Shown one piece after another: positions 1-8,620 of a stretch of 64,000 nt of DNA. A model generated the notes under the pieces. The model saw nothing but the letters and a program-made list of their open reading frames with translations. It ran no database searches and was not told the origin of the DNA. The stretch is from an uncultured Sulfurovum sp. (GTDB taxonomy: Bacteria; Campylobacterota; Campylobacteria; Campylobacterales; Sulfurovaceae), in NCBI GenBank assembly GCA_913055205.1, contig CAJXJN010000006.1:1-64000 (forward strand), given 5' to 3'. Position 1 is the first letter of the stretch; every line of letters begins with the position of its first letter. A program made the position numbers and the translations under genes.

Positions 1-88
1 TAAGGAATTAGCTGCTTGATTGAGGTGAAATTGCACTTATGATTTGAATGGGCGTGATATGTGATGAATTGTTACGAAATGTAGCTAA

Positions 89-462
89 TGGTGGAGGTGT
101 GGGGAATTGAACCCCAGTCCTAAAATAGCTAGAACTATGACTCTACATGTTTAGTCGGTGTTGATTGGTCTCATCCGGTTTTGTACAACACCCAAAACTT
201 CACCGGACCAGCTAAGATTCTCACACCATGGCATAGCTTCCATGGAGCATAGTCATCAGATATGATACCTCAAAATCCTGGTAAGATGACACTCCCAGGC
301 GAGGCAGTCCTCCGCGTTAGCGGGGTTAATGACTTACGCTACTGCGTAAGCTGGACGATAATCTGTATTGTTTGCGTTTAAGCTAAGTGGGCCGCGTAAC
401 GGAATTGCCCAGTCCGACATGCACATAGCTCCGACTACTCCAGTCGAAACCAAGTCACCCCC
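89..462 (-). ncRNA. ssrA: tmRNA (transfer-messenger RNA)
   Basis: tmRNA rescues stalled ribosomes and tags the unfinished protein for degradation. The minus strand starts with GGGGGUGACUUGGUUUCGAC at 462, the classic 5' acceptor-arm and D-like sequence, and ends at 89 with a T-arm GGUUCAAUUCC and a terminal ACCUCCACCA, so CCA is encoded. The tag frame runs from 375 (resume codon GCA) to the UAA at 334 and reads ANNTDYRPAYAVA. The length of 374 nt is normal. The NNTDY..PAYA core is that of Campylobacterota tags, but the last three residues are AVA rather than the common KAA. Confidence 0.97.
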
Positions 463-470
463 AAAAAAAT

Positions 471-493
471 CTGAAAGATTTTTTTAGTAAACA
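471..493 (-). other. A/T-rich hairpin upstream of tmRNA
   Basis: About 10 bp of stem (AAAAAAATCT / AGATTTTTTT) around a 3-nt loop lies in the ssrA leader, immediately before the mature 5' end. It could guide 5' processing or act as a weak terminator for the purine gene pair upstream. I cannot choose between these from sequence. Confidence 0.4.
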
Positions 494-522
494 GTTATTA
501 CACCTATCTACTAAGGTGGTGG

Positions 523-551
523 ATAATAACACTTTTAAATTACTTTGTCAA
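523..551 (-). promoter_or_regulatory. sigma-70 promoter of ssrA
   Basis: On the minus strand there is a perfect -35 box TTGACA (551-546), a 17-nt spacer and a -10 box TATTAT (528-523). Transcription would begin near 516, leaving about 54 nt of leader before the mature tmRNA 5' end at 462, which RNase P would remove. The promoter begins just downstream of the permease stop codon at 560. Confidence 0.8.
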
Positions 552-559
552 GGGGTGAA

Positions 560-1843
560 CTAAAGCACAAAAAATACCAATAAAGCAACCACGGCCAAAA
601 CACTCATAGCAATACCGATCTTCCTGTAGCTGCCTTGCAGAAGATGAACAAGGACAAATACCAATGCACCAAGGAGAAGACCATCTGTAATGGAGTAGGT
701 AAGAGGCATGCCTGTTACAATAAAAAATGTACTGTATTTTATGGCGGGATCCTGATAGTTGATATGCTGCAGTTCCCCGAACATCATGACACCGATAACA
801 ATGAGAATAGGATAAATTGCATTAGAGGGAATGGCCTGGAAAAAAGGAAGCAAAAAGAGTGGAAGGATAAACAGTAACCCCACAACGACTGCACTAAGCC
901 CGGTTCGACCTCCCTCTTCGACACCGGCGGCACTTTCAATGAAGGCAGTCGTACTACTCACTCCGGCAAGACCGCTTAGCATGGTGGAAACAGCATCGGC
1001 TTCTATGGTTTTTTGCAGCGTGACGGAACCTTTTTCTTTAAAAAGACCTGCCCGCATCCCCACACCGGCCAGGGTACCAAGTGTATCAAAAAGATCAGTG
1101 ATCAAAAAGATAAGTATGACCGGTACCATTGAAAGTGTCAGAATAGAGGGGATATCCAGTTCAAAAGCGATAGGTGCCATAGATGCCGGCATAGAGATAA
1201 AGTGCTCAGGCAGCTTTTCGATCCCCAACATCCATGCAAGCAGTGTTGTTAGAATAATAGAAAGAATAAATGCACCTTTGTACTTTTTCAGTGTAAAGAA
1301 GATGGCAAGTGCCAAGCCGAACAGACCGAGCAGAACATGGCTGTCATGAAAATTTCCAATGCTGACAAGCGTGGCGGGATCATCAACAATAATCTTCATC
1401 TGCTGTAAGCCGATAAAAGCGATAAAAGCACCGATACCTGCACTCACAGCCCGTTTGATGTCCAGAGGAATGGTTTCTATCAACCAGCGGCGCAGCGGTG
1501 TTATACTGATAAGAATATATAAAATTCCTGATACAAATACTATTCCTAACGCACTTTGCCAGGGAATTCCCATTCCTTTGACCAAACCGAAACTGAAATA
1601 GGCATTCAGTCCCATCCCGACACTCATGGCAATGGGAGTATTTGCCCAGAAGCCGTTGAGGATCGATGCAAAAATGGTCATCACTGCTGTGGCAGTGATC
1701 AGTGCATCATACGGCATACCCGAAGCACTCATAATAGCAGCATTGGCCGGTACGATGTAGAGCATCGCCATAAAGGTGGTAAATCCTGCCGTGATCTCAG
1801 TTCTGATATCGGTTTTGTGCTCTTTAAGTTTAAAAAGATTCAT
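560..1843 (-). CDS. NCS2-family purine permease (AzgA/GhxP-like)
   Basis: This 427-residue inner-membrane protein has the AzgA-type NCS2 start, with the FTTFMAMLYIVPANA segment near residue 20, then repeated hydrophobic helices and the GMGLNAYFSF motif. The AzgA branch imports hypoxanthine, guanine or adenine with protons. It lies 3 bp downstream of the adenine deaminase gene, so the pair would take up and deaminate purines. The substrate is inferred from this neighbour and from the subfamily, not from specific residues. Confidence 0.88.
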   Translation of the reverse strand: MNLFKLKEHKTDIRTEITAGFTTFMAMLYIVPANAAIMSASGMPYDALITATAVMTIFASILNGFWANTPIAMSVGMGLNAYFSFGLVKGMGIPWQSALGIVFVSGILYILISITPLRRWLIETIPLDIKRAVSAGIGAFIAFIGLQQMKIIVDDPATLVSIGNFHDSHVLLGLFGLALAIFFTLKKYKGAFILSIILTTLLAWMLGIEKLPEHFISMPASMAPIAFELDIPSILTLSMVPVILIFLITDLFDTLGTLAGVGMRAGLFKEKGSVTLQKTIEADAVSTMLSGLAGVSSTTAFIESAAGVEEGGRTGLSAVVVGLLFILPLFLLPFFQAIPSNAIYPILIVIGVMMFGELQHINYQDPAIKYSTFFIVTGMPLTYSITDGLLLGALVFVLVHLLQGSYRKIGIAMSVLAVVALLVFFVL

Positions 1844-1846
1844 ACA

Positions 1847-3469
1847 TTACCCCTTACAACTGTTGATAAAATGAAATGTTCGACTGTCAAAAAGACCTTT
1901 GTCGCTGAGCTTGAGTTCCGGAATTACCAGTAACGCCATAAACGAAAGTGTCATGAACGGGGCACTTAATGCCGAGCCCAATGTCTCTTTGGCAATGTTG
2001 TCAATATTTTCATACTCTTTGGCAACACTGAAACCGTCCCCAGCACTCATGATCCCTGCAATCTCCAGTGGCAGAACCCATTCTTGCGTGTCTGTAACGG
2101 CACAGATGCCGCCTTTGTATCTGATGATGAGGTTGACGGCTTTGCTGATCATTTCATCACTGCATCCTACGGCAATGATATTGTGTGAATCATGGGCAAC
2201 ACTGGAAGCGATCGCACCCTGCTTTAAACCAAAACCATTGACATAAGCGATAGCAGGCAGCACATCTGCATAACGGTTCACTACACTGATCTTGAGAATG
2301 TCATGCTCCGGATCACCTATGCTCATTGTGGAAAAATGTGGAAGCTCAACGACTTTTTCATGGGTGATAAGTTCATAATCTATCGCCTGTATCACTTCAA
2401 CGTTCTCACATAAAGGCATCGCAAAATCTTCCGGTTTTTTTGTACCTGTATGAAAATTGTTGACCTTTTGAATGGCTACGGGATCTATGTTCGATTGACC
2501 GTTTTGTGCAACTACTTCTCCATTGATCACGGTTTTTAAAATGCTAAAATCCTTCAGATTGTCCACCTCTATAAAGTCGGCACTGTCACCTTCTTTTAGT
2601 ATACCAACATCAAGATCATAGTGTGTAATGGGATTGATACAGGCGATTTGCAAAACCTTAAAAAGATCATTGCCTTTTGCCAGTGCACGTTTGACAAGCC
2701 GGTTGATATGTTCATGATGAAGATCATTTGGATGGCGGTCATCACTGCAGAACATCAACATGGCATAATGCTCATTTATCAGTGGTGCCAAGGCTTCAAA
2801 GTTCTTGGCGGCTGAGCCTTCACGTATGAGTATTTTCATACCGCGTCGGAGCTTTTCCAACCCCTCTTCATAGCTAAAGGCTTCATGGTCGGTCGTGATT
2901 CCTGCATCGATATAGTGTTTAAGATCATCACCTCGAAGCCCGGGAGCATGACCGTCTACGGGTTTTCCCAGATCCCGGGCAGCCTTTATCTTTAAAAGCA
3001 TCTCTTCATCCCCGTTGATCACTCCGGGAAAATTCATTACTTCGCTGAGGTATTTGATCTGCGGTTTCTGCAGCAGTGCTTTGACTTCGTCAACGCCCAG
3101 TGTGGCACCGCTTGTCTCAAAGGGTGTTGCCGGTACACAGGGTGATGCCCCGAAATAAAATTTAAAATTGACCTGTTCGGCATTGTCCAGCATGAATTCA
3201 ACCCCTTTTGTACCAAGTACATTGGCAATTTCATGTGGATCTGAAACGGTGCCAACCGTACCGTGGCGAACGGCAAGACGTGCAAATTCACTCGGAGGCA
3301 GCATGGAACTCTCTATATGGATATGTGCATCGATAAATCCGGGAAGGATATAGGTAGAACAGACTTCCTTGATCTTTGTAACAGAGAGTATTTTCTGATT
3401 TTTAATGATCACTTTAGCAGGATAGATCTCGCGTTGTGCAATGTCAACCAAATTTGCTTTTATCTCCAT
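1847..3469 (-). CDS. ade: adenine deaminase
   Basis: This enzyme converts adenine to hypoxanthine and ammonia. The 540-residue protein belongs to the amidohydrolase family: HIHIESSMLPPSEFARL carries the metal-binding HxH of the first strand, followed by VSDPHEIANVLG and GHAPGL; the C-terminal Ade domain contains VAHDSHNIIAVG. The ATG at 3469 is preferred to one at 3490 because AAGGAT lies about 6 nt upstream and the family starts near this Met. The permease follows directly, making a purine-salvage operon transcribed divergently from modE. Confidence 0.93.
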   Translation of the reverse strand: MEIKANLVDIAQREIYPAKVIIKNQKILSVTKIKEVCSTYILPGFIDAHIHIESSMLPPSEFARLAVRHGTVGTVSDPHEIANVLGTKGVEFMLDNAEQVNFKFYFGASPCVPATPFETSGATLGVDEVKALLQKPQIKYLSEVMNFPGVINGDEEMLLKIKAARDLGKPVDGHAPGLRGDDLKHYIDAGITTDHEAFSYEEGLEKLRRGMKILIREGSAAKNFEALAPLINEHYAMLMFCSDDRHPNDLHHEHINRLVKRALAKGNDLFKVLQIACINPITHYDLDVGILKEGDSADFIEVDNLKDFSILKTVINGEVVAQNGQSNIDPVAIQKVNNFHTGTKKPEDFAMPLCENVEVIQAIDYELITHEKVVELPHFSTMSIGDPEHDILKISVVNRYADVLPAIAYVNGFGLKQGAIASSVAHDSHNIIAVGCSDEMISKAVNLIIRYKGGICAVTDTQEWVLPLEIAGIMSAGDGFSVAKEYENIDNIAKETLGSALSAPFMTLSFMALLVIPELKLSDKGLFDSRTFHFINSCKG

Positions 3470-3562
3470 CAAAAATCCTTCATAGATCAAAAGTATCTTC
3501 TGTATTTTCCCACAGATAGGATAAAGAGTGGATTAGAAAATAAAATATAGAGAGATCTATAC

Positions 3563-3586
3563 CGTTATATCTTAAGGTATATAATG
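3563..3586. promoter_or_regulatory. ModE-type operator, copy 1
   Basis: The inverted repeat CGTTATAT - 8 nt - ATATAATG matches 7 of 8 positions between arms. It has the half-site and 8-8-8 spacing of the ModE operator in front of the E. coli modABC genes as I remember it. It lies about 40 bp upstream of modE. Confidence 0.7.
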
Positions 3587-3596
3587 CTAATATTTC

Positions 3597-3620
3597 CGTT
3601 ATATACTTTGGTACATAAGG
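3597..3620. promoter_or_regulatory. ModE-type operator, copy 2
   Basis: CGTTATAT - 8 nt - ACATAAGG has the same left arm as copy 1, is shifted by 34 bp and matches it at 18 of 24 positions. It ends 6 bp before the modE start codon and overlaps the ribosome binding site (AAGGGA), so ModE bound here should repress its own operon. Confidence 0.68.
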
Positions 3621-3626
3621 GATAGA

Positions 3627-4409
3627 ATGGAACTTTCATCAACACTTACTTTGGAAATGTTAGGTGAGCCTTTTTTGTTGGAGAAGCGCATAGAACTTCT
3701 ATATGCCATAGAAGAACACGGTTCTATCTCTAAAGCAGCTAAAGCGGTACCGATGAGTTACAAGAGTGCATGGGAAGCAGTGGATGCGATGAACAACCTT
3801 TCTGAACAACCCATAGTCCAAAGAGAGACAGGCGGAAAAAATGGGGGTGGTACGACGATCACTCCATACGGCTTGAAACTTTTGGAGACGTACAGGGTCT
3901 TAAAAGAAGAACATACCCGTTTTTTGGAAAGATTGTCCCAAGTAACTGATATAGAAAGTGGAGCGTTTAAGACCATAGGGAGATTAGCGATGCAAATATC
4001 GGCCAGAAACCAGATACAAGGTAAGGTAGAGTCCATAGAGTCAGGGGCTGTCAATGCCAAAGTAAGCCTCAAGCTTAAAAGCGGGAACAGGCTTGTCTCT
4101 GTGATCACTAAAGAGGCAGTGGAAAACCTGGGACTGAAAGAGGGAGACAGTGCAACGGCGATTTTCAAGTCGAGTACGGTCATGCTTGCAGTTCCAGGCG
4201 AGATGCAGCTGAGTGCAAGAAACAGTATTAGAGGGAGTATCAGCCATATCACTGTAGGTGAAGTGAATGCTGAAGTGGTGGTGGATATAGGTCATCATGA
4301 TGTGCTGGTAGCAGTCATTACTGCGGATTCGTTAAAAACATTAAATTTAAAAGAAGGAAGTAATGTTACAGCAATCATTAAATCGAGTGATATTATGCTA
4401 GGGAGATAG
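3627..4409 (+). CDS. modE: ModE-type molybdate-responsive regulator
   Basis: This 260-residue DNA-binding regulator has an N-terminal winged helix-turn-helix of the ModE/LysR type (about 15-110, with HGSISKAAKAVPMSYKSAW) followed by two tandem TOBE/MOP domains (about 122-187 and 193-258). Both begin with SARN and carry the VSVITKE / VAVITAD strands that bind molybdate or tungstate. In the family, the oxyanion-bound dimer represses transport genes. It heads the operon with the porin and modABC, with two operator-like repeats directly in front. AAGGGA precedes the ATG. The length matches E. coli ModE. Confidence 0.93.
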   Translation: MELSSTLTLEMLGEPFLLEKRIELLYAIEEHGSISKAAKAVPMSYKSAWEAVDAMNNLSEQPIVQRETGGKNGGGTTITPYGLKLLETYRVLKEEHTRFLERLSQVTDIESGAFKTIGRLAMQISARNQIQGKVESIESGAVNAKVSLKLKSGNRLVSVITKEAVENLGLKEGDSATAIFKSSTVMLAVPGEMQLSARNSIRGSISHITVGEVNAEVVVDIGHHDVLVAVITADSLKTLNLKEGSNVTAIIKSSDIMLGR

Positions 4410-4414
4410 AGAGA

Positions 4415-5866
4415 ATGACGAAGACAGTAAGTGTGGTTTTAAGTATGATGAGTGTAAGCAGTATGGTCTGTGCATCGGGTGATATGGTAAAGCGTACGAT
4501 AAAAAGCAACATGACAGAAGTGTATCATGTGTTGCCGGAAGAGGTAAACAGCTTGACTGATATGTTTCAAAAAGGGATATTTTACGGTCGATTACGCAGT
4601 AACTATTTTTGGAGTGATAAAGGGGAAGATCATTATGTGTATGGTGTAGGGGGAAGCCTTATTTTCAAAAGTGCTTACTTCAACGGATTTGGATTTACCA
4701 CAGGACTCTACACGACACAAAACCCTTGGCATATGGATGATGAAGATGCAGTACTTTACAAAGCGGGAAAAGGAGTGTTAAGCCGGTACGATGTGCTAAG
4801 CAGCGGAAAGTATGGTATTACCTCGTTGGCATTAGCCTATCTTGAATATAAGAACGGGACCACTTCTCTGCAGGCAGGAAGAGTTATCTTTGAGAGTTTT
4901 TTGACCAAGAGTAATGATACAAAGATGATACCCAATACTTTTGAGGGAGTGACGCTTCAAACAGGAGTTATCCCCCATACAAAATTGAAAGTAGGGTACT
5001 TAACAAAACAGAAGTTAAGAGACCACTCCGGTTTTCATCACCTTTTAGCCTATGGGGATGATACGAGCGATCCTTATGCACAGTATAGTCAAAATGACGA
5101 TACTGCAATGCATAAAGGGTTGACACTTTCAGAACTTCAGGCAAGAGGGATCGATGATGAGCTCATTATTCTTGATGCGAAAAACAGTGCTATTGACAAC
5201 TTGACTCTGACATTTAACTATACAGCGGCACCTGACCTGGTATCCTCAGCAATGATACAGGCTGACTATAGCTTTGATATGGGAGGGGTGAAGGTAAAAC
5301 CGGCACTGCGTTATATGAAACAGTTTGATGATGGTGCAGGAGAGATAGGGGGCGCAAACCTTAAAACAAATACCTTTGGATACAGTGACCCGAACAGTCT
5401 GGAGAGTGCTCTCTTTGCAGCAAGAGTCGATGTGGCACAGGATGCATGGAAGCTGCGATTGGGTTATACCAAAATCGCAGACGAGGGTGACTTGATAGCT
5501 CCCTGGAGAGGGTTCCCCACCGGTGGTTTTTCCCGTGCGATGGCACAGTACAACTGGTATGCCAATACCAAAACGACTATGCTAAGAGCAGATTATGATT
5601 TTGGTAAAGCCGGACTTGTCCCCGGAGTGAAAGCATTTGTGCGTTATGCCATACAGGATTTTGATGACAATAAGCCGGGTGTACAGGCAGACAGCAATGT
5701 TTTGACGCTTGATATTTTAAAAGAGTTTGACAGCATCCCCGGTTTGACGATGAAAACACGTATGGCATATGTAGATGGAGACAAAGAGACTGTTGCAGGG
5801 GATGGGTCACTCAAAAGTGATCCCTCTTATCATGAATTCCGCTTTGAGATCAATTATCTATTTTAA
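4415..5866 (+). CDS. Opr-family outer-membrane porin in the molybdate operon
   Basis: This 483-residue protein has an N-terminal signal peptide (cleavage likely after SMVCA), then alternating beta-strand segments and a C-terminal strand ending in an aromatic residue (EINYLF), as expected of an outer-membrane barrel. It resembles the Opr/OprD-like porins common in Campylobacterota. It starts 6 bp after modE and ends 13 bp before modA, so it is part of the molybdate operon. I infer that it lets molybdate or tungstate cross the outer membrane. Substrate specificity cannot be read from the sequence. Confidence 0.8.
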   Translation: MTKTVSVVLSMMSVSSMVCASGDMVKRTIKSNMTEVYHVLPEEVNSLTDMFQKGIFYGRLRSNYFWSDKGEDHYVYGVGGSLIFKSAYFNGFGFTTGLYTTQNPWHMDDEDAVLYKAGKGVLSRYDVLSSGKYGITSLALAYLEYKNGTTSLQAGRVIFESFLTKSNDTKMIPNTFEGVTLQTGVIPHTKLKVGYLTKQKLRDHSGFHHLLAYGDDTSDPYAQYSQNDDTAMHKGLTLSELQARGIDDELIILDAKNSAIDNLTLTFNYTAAPDLVSSAMIQADYSFDMGGVKVKPALRYMKQFDDGAGEIGGANLKTNTFGYSDPNSLESALFAARVDVAQDAWKLRLGYTKIADEGDLIAPWRGFPTGGFSRAMAQYNWYANTKTTMLRADYDFGKAGLVPGVKAFVRYAIQDFDDNKPGVQADSNVLTLDILKEFDSIPGLTMKTRMAYVDGDKETVAGDGSLKSDPSYHEFRFEINYLF

Positions 5867-5878
5867 AAGGAAAAACAA

Positions 5879-6625
5879 ATGAAAAAATCAGCATTATTCT
5901 TTTTGCTTGGCTTGGTAACATTGAATGCAAGTGTCATTAAGATAGCTGTTGCAGCCAATGTAAGTTATGCGATAAAACCGTTAATAAAAGAATTTAATAC
6001 ATCATACCCTGATACTAAAGTCCAAGTCATTCTTGGAAGCAGTGGTAAACTTACGGCACAGATAAAACATGGAGCACCTGTTGAACTTTTTATGTCAGCA
6101 AACATGAAGTATCCTGAAGCACTTTATAAAGAGAAGATGGCAGTGACAAAACCTGTGATCTATGCACAGGGAGCCTTGGCATATCTCTCTGTAAAGCAAC
6201 AGGATTTTTCCAAAGGTGTGATGCTGTTAACAGAAGAGAACATCAAAAAAATCGCCATTGCAAATCCTAAAACGGCACCTTACGGAGCAGCAGCAGTGGA
6301 GGCATTGAAAAATGCAAATGTGTACGATACAGTAAAAAACAAGTTTGTCTATGGGGAGTCTATCTCTCAAACTGTCTCTTATGCAACCAAAGCTGCCGAT
6401 ATAGGGTTGATAGCCAAATCATCACTCTTTTCTCCACAAATGGCACATTTCAAAGAAGGGATCAACTGGAGTGATGTAAATGAAACACTCTACACACCTA
6501 TCTCCCAGGGGATGGTCATACTTAAAGAGGGTGAAAACAACAGTGAAGTCAAAGCATTTTATGACTTTATGCAGGGAAAAGAAGCCAAAAAGGTATTGAA
6601 GACCTTTGGATACAGGGTACCTTAG
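5879..6625 (+). CDS. modA: molybdate ABC transporter, periplasmic binding protein
   Basis: This 248-residue secreted protein has a signal peptide (MKKSALFFLLGLVTLNA) and the ModA pattern: AVAANVSYAIKPLIKEF, LGSSGKLTAQIKHGAPVELFMSA, and a C-terminal YDFMQGKEAKKVLKTFGY. Ser and backbone groups of the GSSGKL loop contact the oxyanion in the family. The gene joins modB directly. A preference for tungstate over molybdate cannot be excluded. Confidence 0.93.
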   Translation: MKKSALFFLLGLVTLNASVIKIAVAANVSYAIKPLIKEFNTSYPDTKVQVILGSSGKLTAQIKHGAPVELFMSANMKYPEALYKEKMAVTKPVIYAQGALAYLSVKQQDFSKGVMLLTEENIKKIAIANPKTAPYGAAAVEALKNANVYDTVKNKFVYGESISQTVSYATKAADIGLIAKSSLFSPQMAHFKEGINWSDVNETLYTPISQGMVILKEGENNSEVKAFYDFMQGKEAKKVLKTFGYRVP

Positions 6626-7312
6626 ATGCTGGAATCTTTTGATCTCACCCCTTTTGTACTCTCGTTTAAATTGGCAGGGATGACAACACTCATTTTGTTT
6701 GTGCTTTCTTTGCCTTTGGCATGGTACCTGTCACAGACCAATTCCAAAGCAAAACCTTTTTTAGAGGCACTTACGGCGCTTCCTATCGTATTGCCCCCTT
6801 CTGTTCTTGGTTTTTATATTTTGGTAGCATTGTCTCCCAACTCAACCGTAGGAGGTTTTTTTGAGGATCTTTTTGATGTGAAACTGGTCTTTAGTTTTAC
6901 CGGACTTGTTGTAGCAAGTTGTTTCTACTCTCTGCCTTTTATGGTACAACCGCTTCAGGGTGGATTTGAGTCTCTGAACAAACATATGCTGGAAGCATCC
7001 TATCTTGCAGGGAAAAGTAAATTTCAGACTGTTCTGAATGTAGCACTTCCCAACATCAAACCGGCATTGATGACAGCACTGATCATCACGTTCGCCCATA
7101 CAGTAGGGGAATTCGGTGTGGTTCTCATGGTCGGTGGGTCCATCCCGGGAGAGACAAAAGTGGCTTCTGTTGCGATCTATGAAATGGTTGAAGTGATGGA
7201 GTATGGTAAAGCACATATCTACAGTGCACTGATGGTAGGCATCAGTTTTATAGTACTTTTGTCTGTGTACTTTTTCAACTATAAACAACGTAAGAAATTC
7301 GGGGTGCTGTAA
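6626..7312 (+). CDS. modB: molybdate ABC transporter, permease
   Basis: This 228-residue inner-membrane permease has about five or six transmembrane helices. The cytoplasmic EAA loop, EASYLAGKSKFQTVLNVALP near residue 125, docks with ModC. The FAHTVGEFGVVLMVGG segment is typical of ModB. It starts at the base after the modA stop codon, and its own stop shares one base with the modC start (TAATG), indicating translational coupling. Confidence 0.93.
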   Translation: MLESFDLTPFVLSFKLAGMTTLILFVLSLPLAWYLSQTNSKAKPFLEALTALPIVLPPSVLGFYILVALSPNSTVGGFFEDLFDVKLVFSFTGLVVASCFYSLPFMVQPLQGGFESLNKHMLEASYLAGKSKFQTVLNVALPNIKPALMTALIITFAHTVGEFGVVLMVGGSIPGETKVASVAIYEMVEVMEYGKAHIYSALMVGISFIVLLSVYFFNYKQRKKFGVL

Positions 7313-8145
7313 TGATAAAAATAGATATCCGTAAAGCATTATATGGCAGTTTCGGGGAGATGCAATTAAGTGTAGATCTTCATATCAAAAAAGGAGAGTT
7401 CCTTGCACTCATGGGAGAAAGCGGCAGTGGAAAAACCACATTTTTAAGGATCCTGGCAGGGCTTGAGTCTGCAACGGGAGAGATAGAAGTGGAAAATATA
7501 CATTGGCTTCAAAATGAAAAGTCACTTCCTCCGCAAGAAAGAAAAATAGGTTTTGTTTTTCAGGATTATGCACTTTTTGAGAATATGACAGTAGAGCAGA
7601 ATCTACTCTATGTCAATCATGATACAACACTTGCTATGCAGCTCTTAAAGATGACGGAACTGACAGCACTTGCCAAACAAAATGTACAAGTTTTAAGCGG
7701 TGGTCAGAAGCAAAGAGTGAGTTTGTGCCGTGCGATGATGCGTAAGCCTGAATTACTGCTTATGGATGAACCTCTTTCCGCACTTGATCCTGTAATGCGT
7801 GCCAAACTTCAACAAGAGATAAAACAGCTCCATGATACTTTTGGTACAACGACTATCATAGTGAGTCATGATCCTTCTGAAGTGTATGCTTTAGCAGACA
7901 GGGTATTGGTATTGGAACAAGGGAGGATCGTTAAAGATAATTTGGTTGAAGAGGTACTGCGGGGAAAAACAGAAGGACTTCATTATGAGACGGAAGTATT
8001 ACAACTTTCAGAAATATCCGATACAACTATCGCTACAGTATTGGTTTCCGGGGAGCTTCTTGAAGTAGAGGTTGATGAAGCCGTCAAAATCGGTGATCGT
8101 ATTGAAGTTGTCTTAAACCCTGCATACAGAGGATCCGGATCGTGA
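7312..8145 (+). CDS. modC: molybdate ABC transporter, ATPase
   Basis: This 277-residue ATPase has Walker A GESGSGKTT (about 36-44), the Q-loop in FVFQDYALF, signature LSGGQKQRVSLCRAM, Walker B ELLLMDEPLSALDP and the H-loop VSHD. It energises ModB in the cytoplasmic membrane. It is shorter than E. coli ModC (about 350 residues): the C-terminal TOBE region is reduced to one short beta segment of about 40 residues, so oxyanion trans-inhibition through this domain may be lost. Confidence 0.92.
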   Translation: MIKIDIRKALYGSFGEMQLSVDLHIKKGEFLALMGESGSGKTTFLRILAGLESATGEIEVENIHWLQNEKSLPPQERKIGFVFQDYALFENMTVEQNLLYVNHDTTLAMQLLKMTELTALAKQNVQVLSGGQKQRVSLCRAMMRKPELLLMDEPLSALDPVMRAKLQQEIKQLHDTFGTTTIIVSHDPSEVYALADRVLVLEQGRIVKDNLVEEVLRGKTEGLHYETEVLQLSEISDTTIATVLVSGELLEVEVDEAVKIGDRIEVVLNPAYRGSGS

Positions 8146-8191
8146 TAGTACCCTGTGGCAAGAGCCTGCAGAGGTCTTCTATGAAACTAAA

Positions 8192-8210
8192 GGGAAAGAA
8201 TATCTTTTCC
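8192..8210. terminator. hairpin at convergent modC / DUF2141 gene junction
   Basis: GGGAAAGA - ATA - TCTTTTCC forms an 8-bp stem with one G-T wobble. It lies between two convergent genes and touches the stop codon of the minus-strand gene. No long T run follows on either strand, so it is a weak terminator candidate. Confidence 0.4.
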
Positions 8211-8620
8211 TAATAATGTATCCGGATGGTAACTGTTTTATCCTTCTTGAGGGTGAATTTGGCATCTTCAAATGCAGGTGGTCCCAAAAAACCTTTTGCA
8301 TCATTTGAAATACCTGTACCCTCTTTGGGAAAGCCTATAAAATTTTTATCCAACTTTCCGTTGGCATTTTCATCATGATACACTGTGACAGCATAAACAC
8401 CTTCAGGAATATTTTTAAAAGTATAGAAAGTTCCGTTTCTTGTTATGTTTATCTGTGCTTTTTTGTACTTTCCTCTTTCTTTAAGAAAGTATTGATCTGT
8501 ATTAAATAATCCTAATCCAACGGTTCCTTTTTCACTTTTTAATCCGATGATCCTGACAGTGATCTCTGCAGACAACAGTGACACAGTAAGAATCAGGAAG
8601 GCTGGAATAGTTTTTTGCAT
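8210..8620 (-). CDS. DUF2141 family secreted protein
   Basis: This 136-residue protein has a signal peptide (MQKTIPAFLILTVSLLSA) and the DUF2141 pattern: an Ig-like beta domain with GTVGLGLFN, FKNIPEGVYAVTVYHDENANGKLDKNFIGFPKEG and a final TVTIRIHY strand. The DENANGKLDKN loop looks like a calcium-binding DxDxDG loop. It is probably periplasmic or outer-membrane associated, with unknown function. Its start codon overlaps the stop of the dehydratase-like gene upstream by one base, so it is probably co-transcribed. Confidence 0.82.
   Translation of the reverse strand: MQKTIPAFLILTVSLLSAEITVRIIGLKSEKGTVGLGLFNTDQYFLKERGKYKKAQINITRNGTFYTFKNIPEGVYAVTVYHDENANGKLDKNFIGFPKEGTGISNDAKGFLGPPAFEDAKFTLKKDKTVTIRIHY

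Noticed and set aside
635..1601. Plus-strand frames of 80-172 codons
   Set aside because: They are antisense shadows of the purine permease, whose family motifs are clear on the minus strand.
3470..3562. Purine riboswitch upstream of ade
   Set aside because: The conserved purine-riboswitch junction is not recognisable in this short leader.
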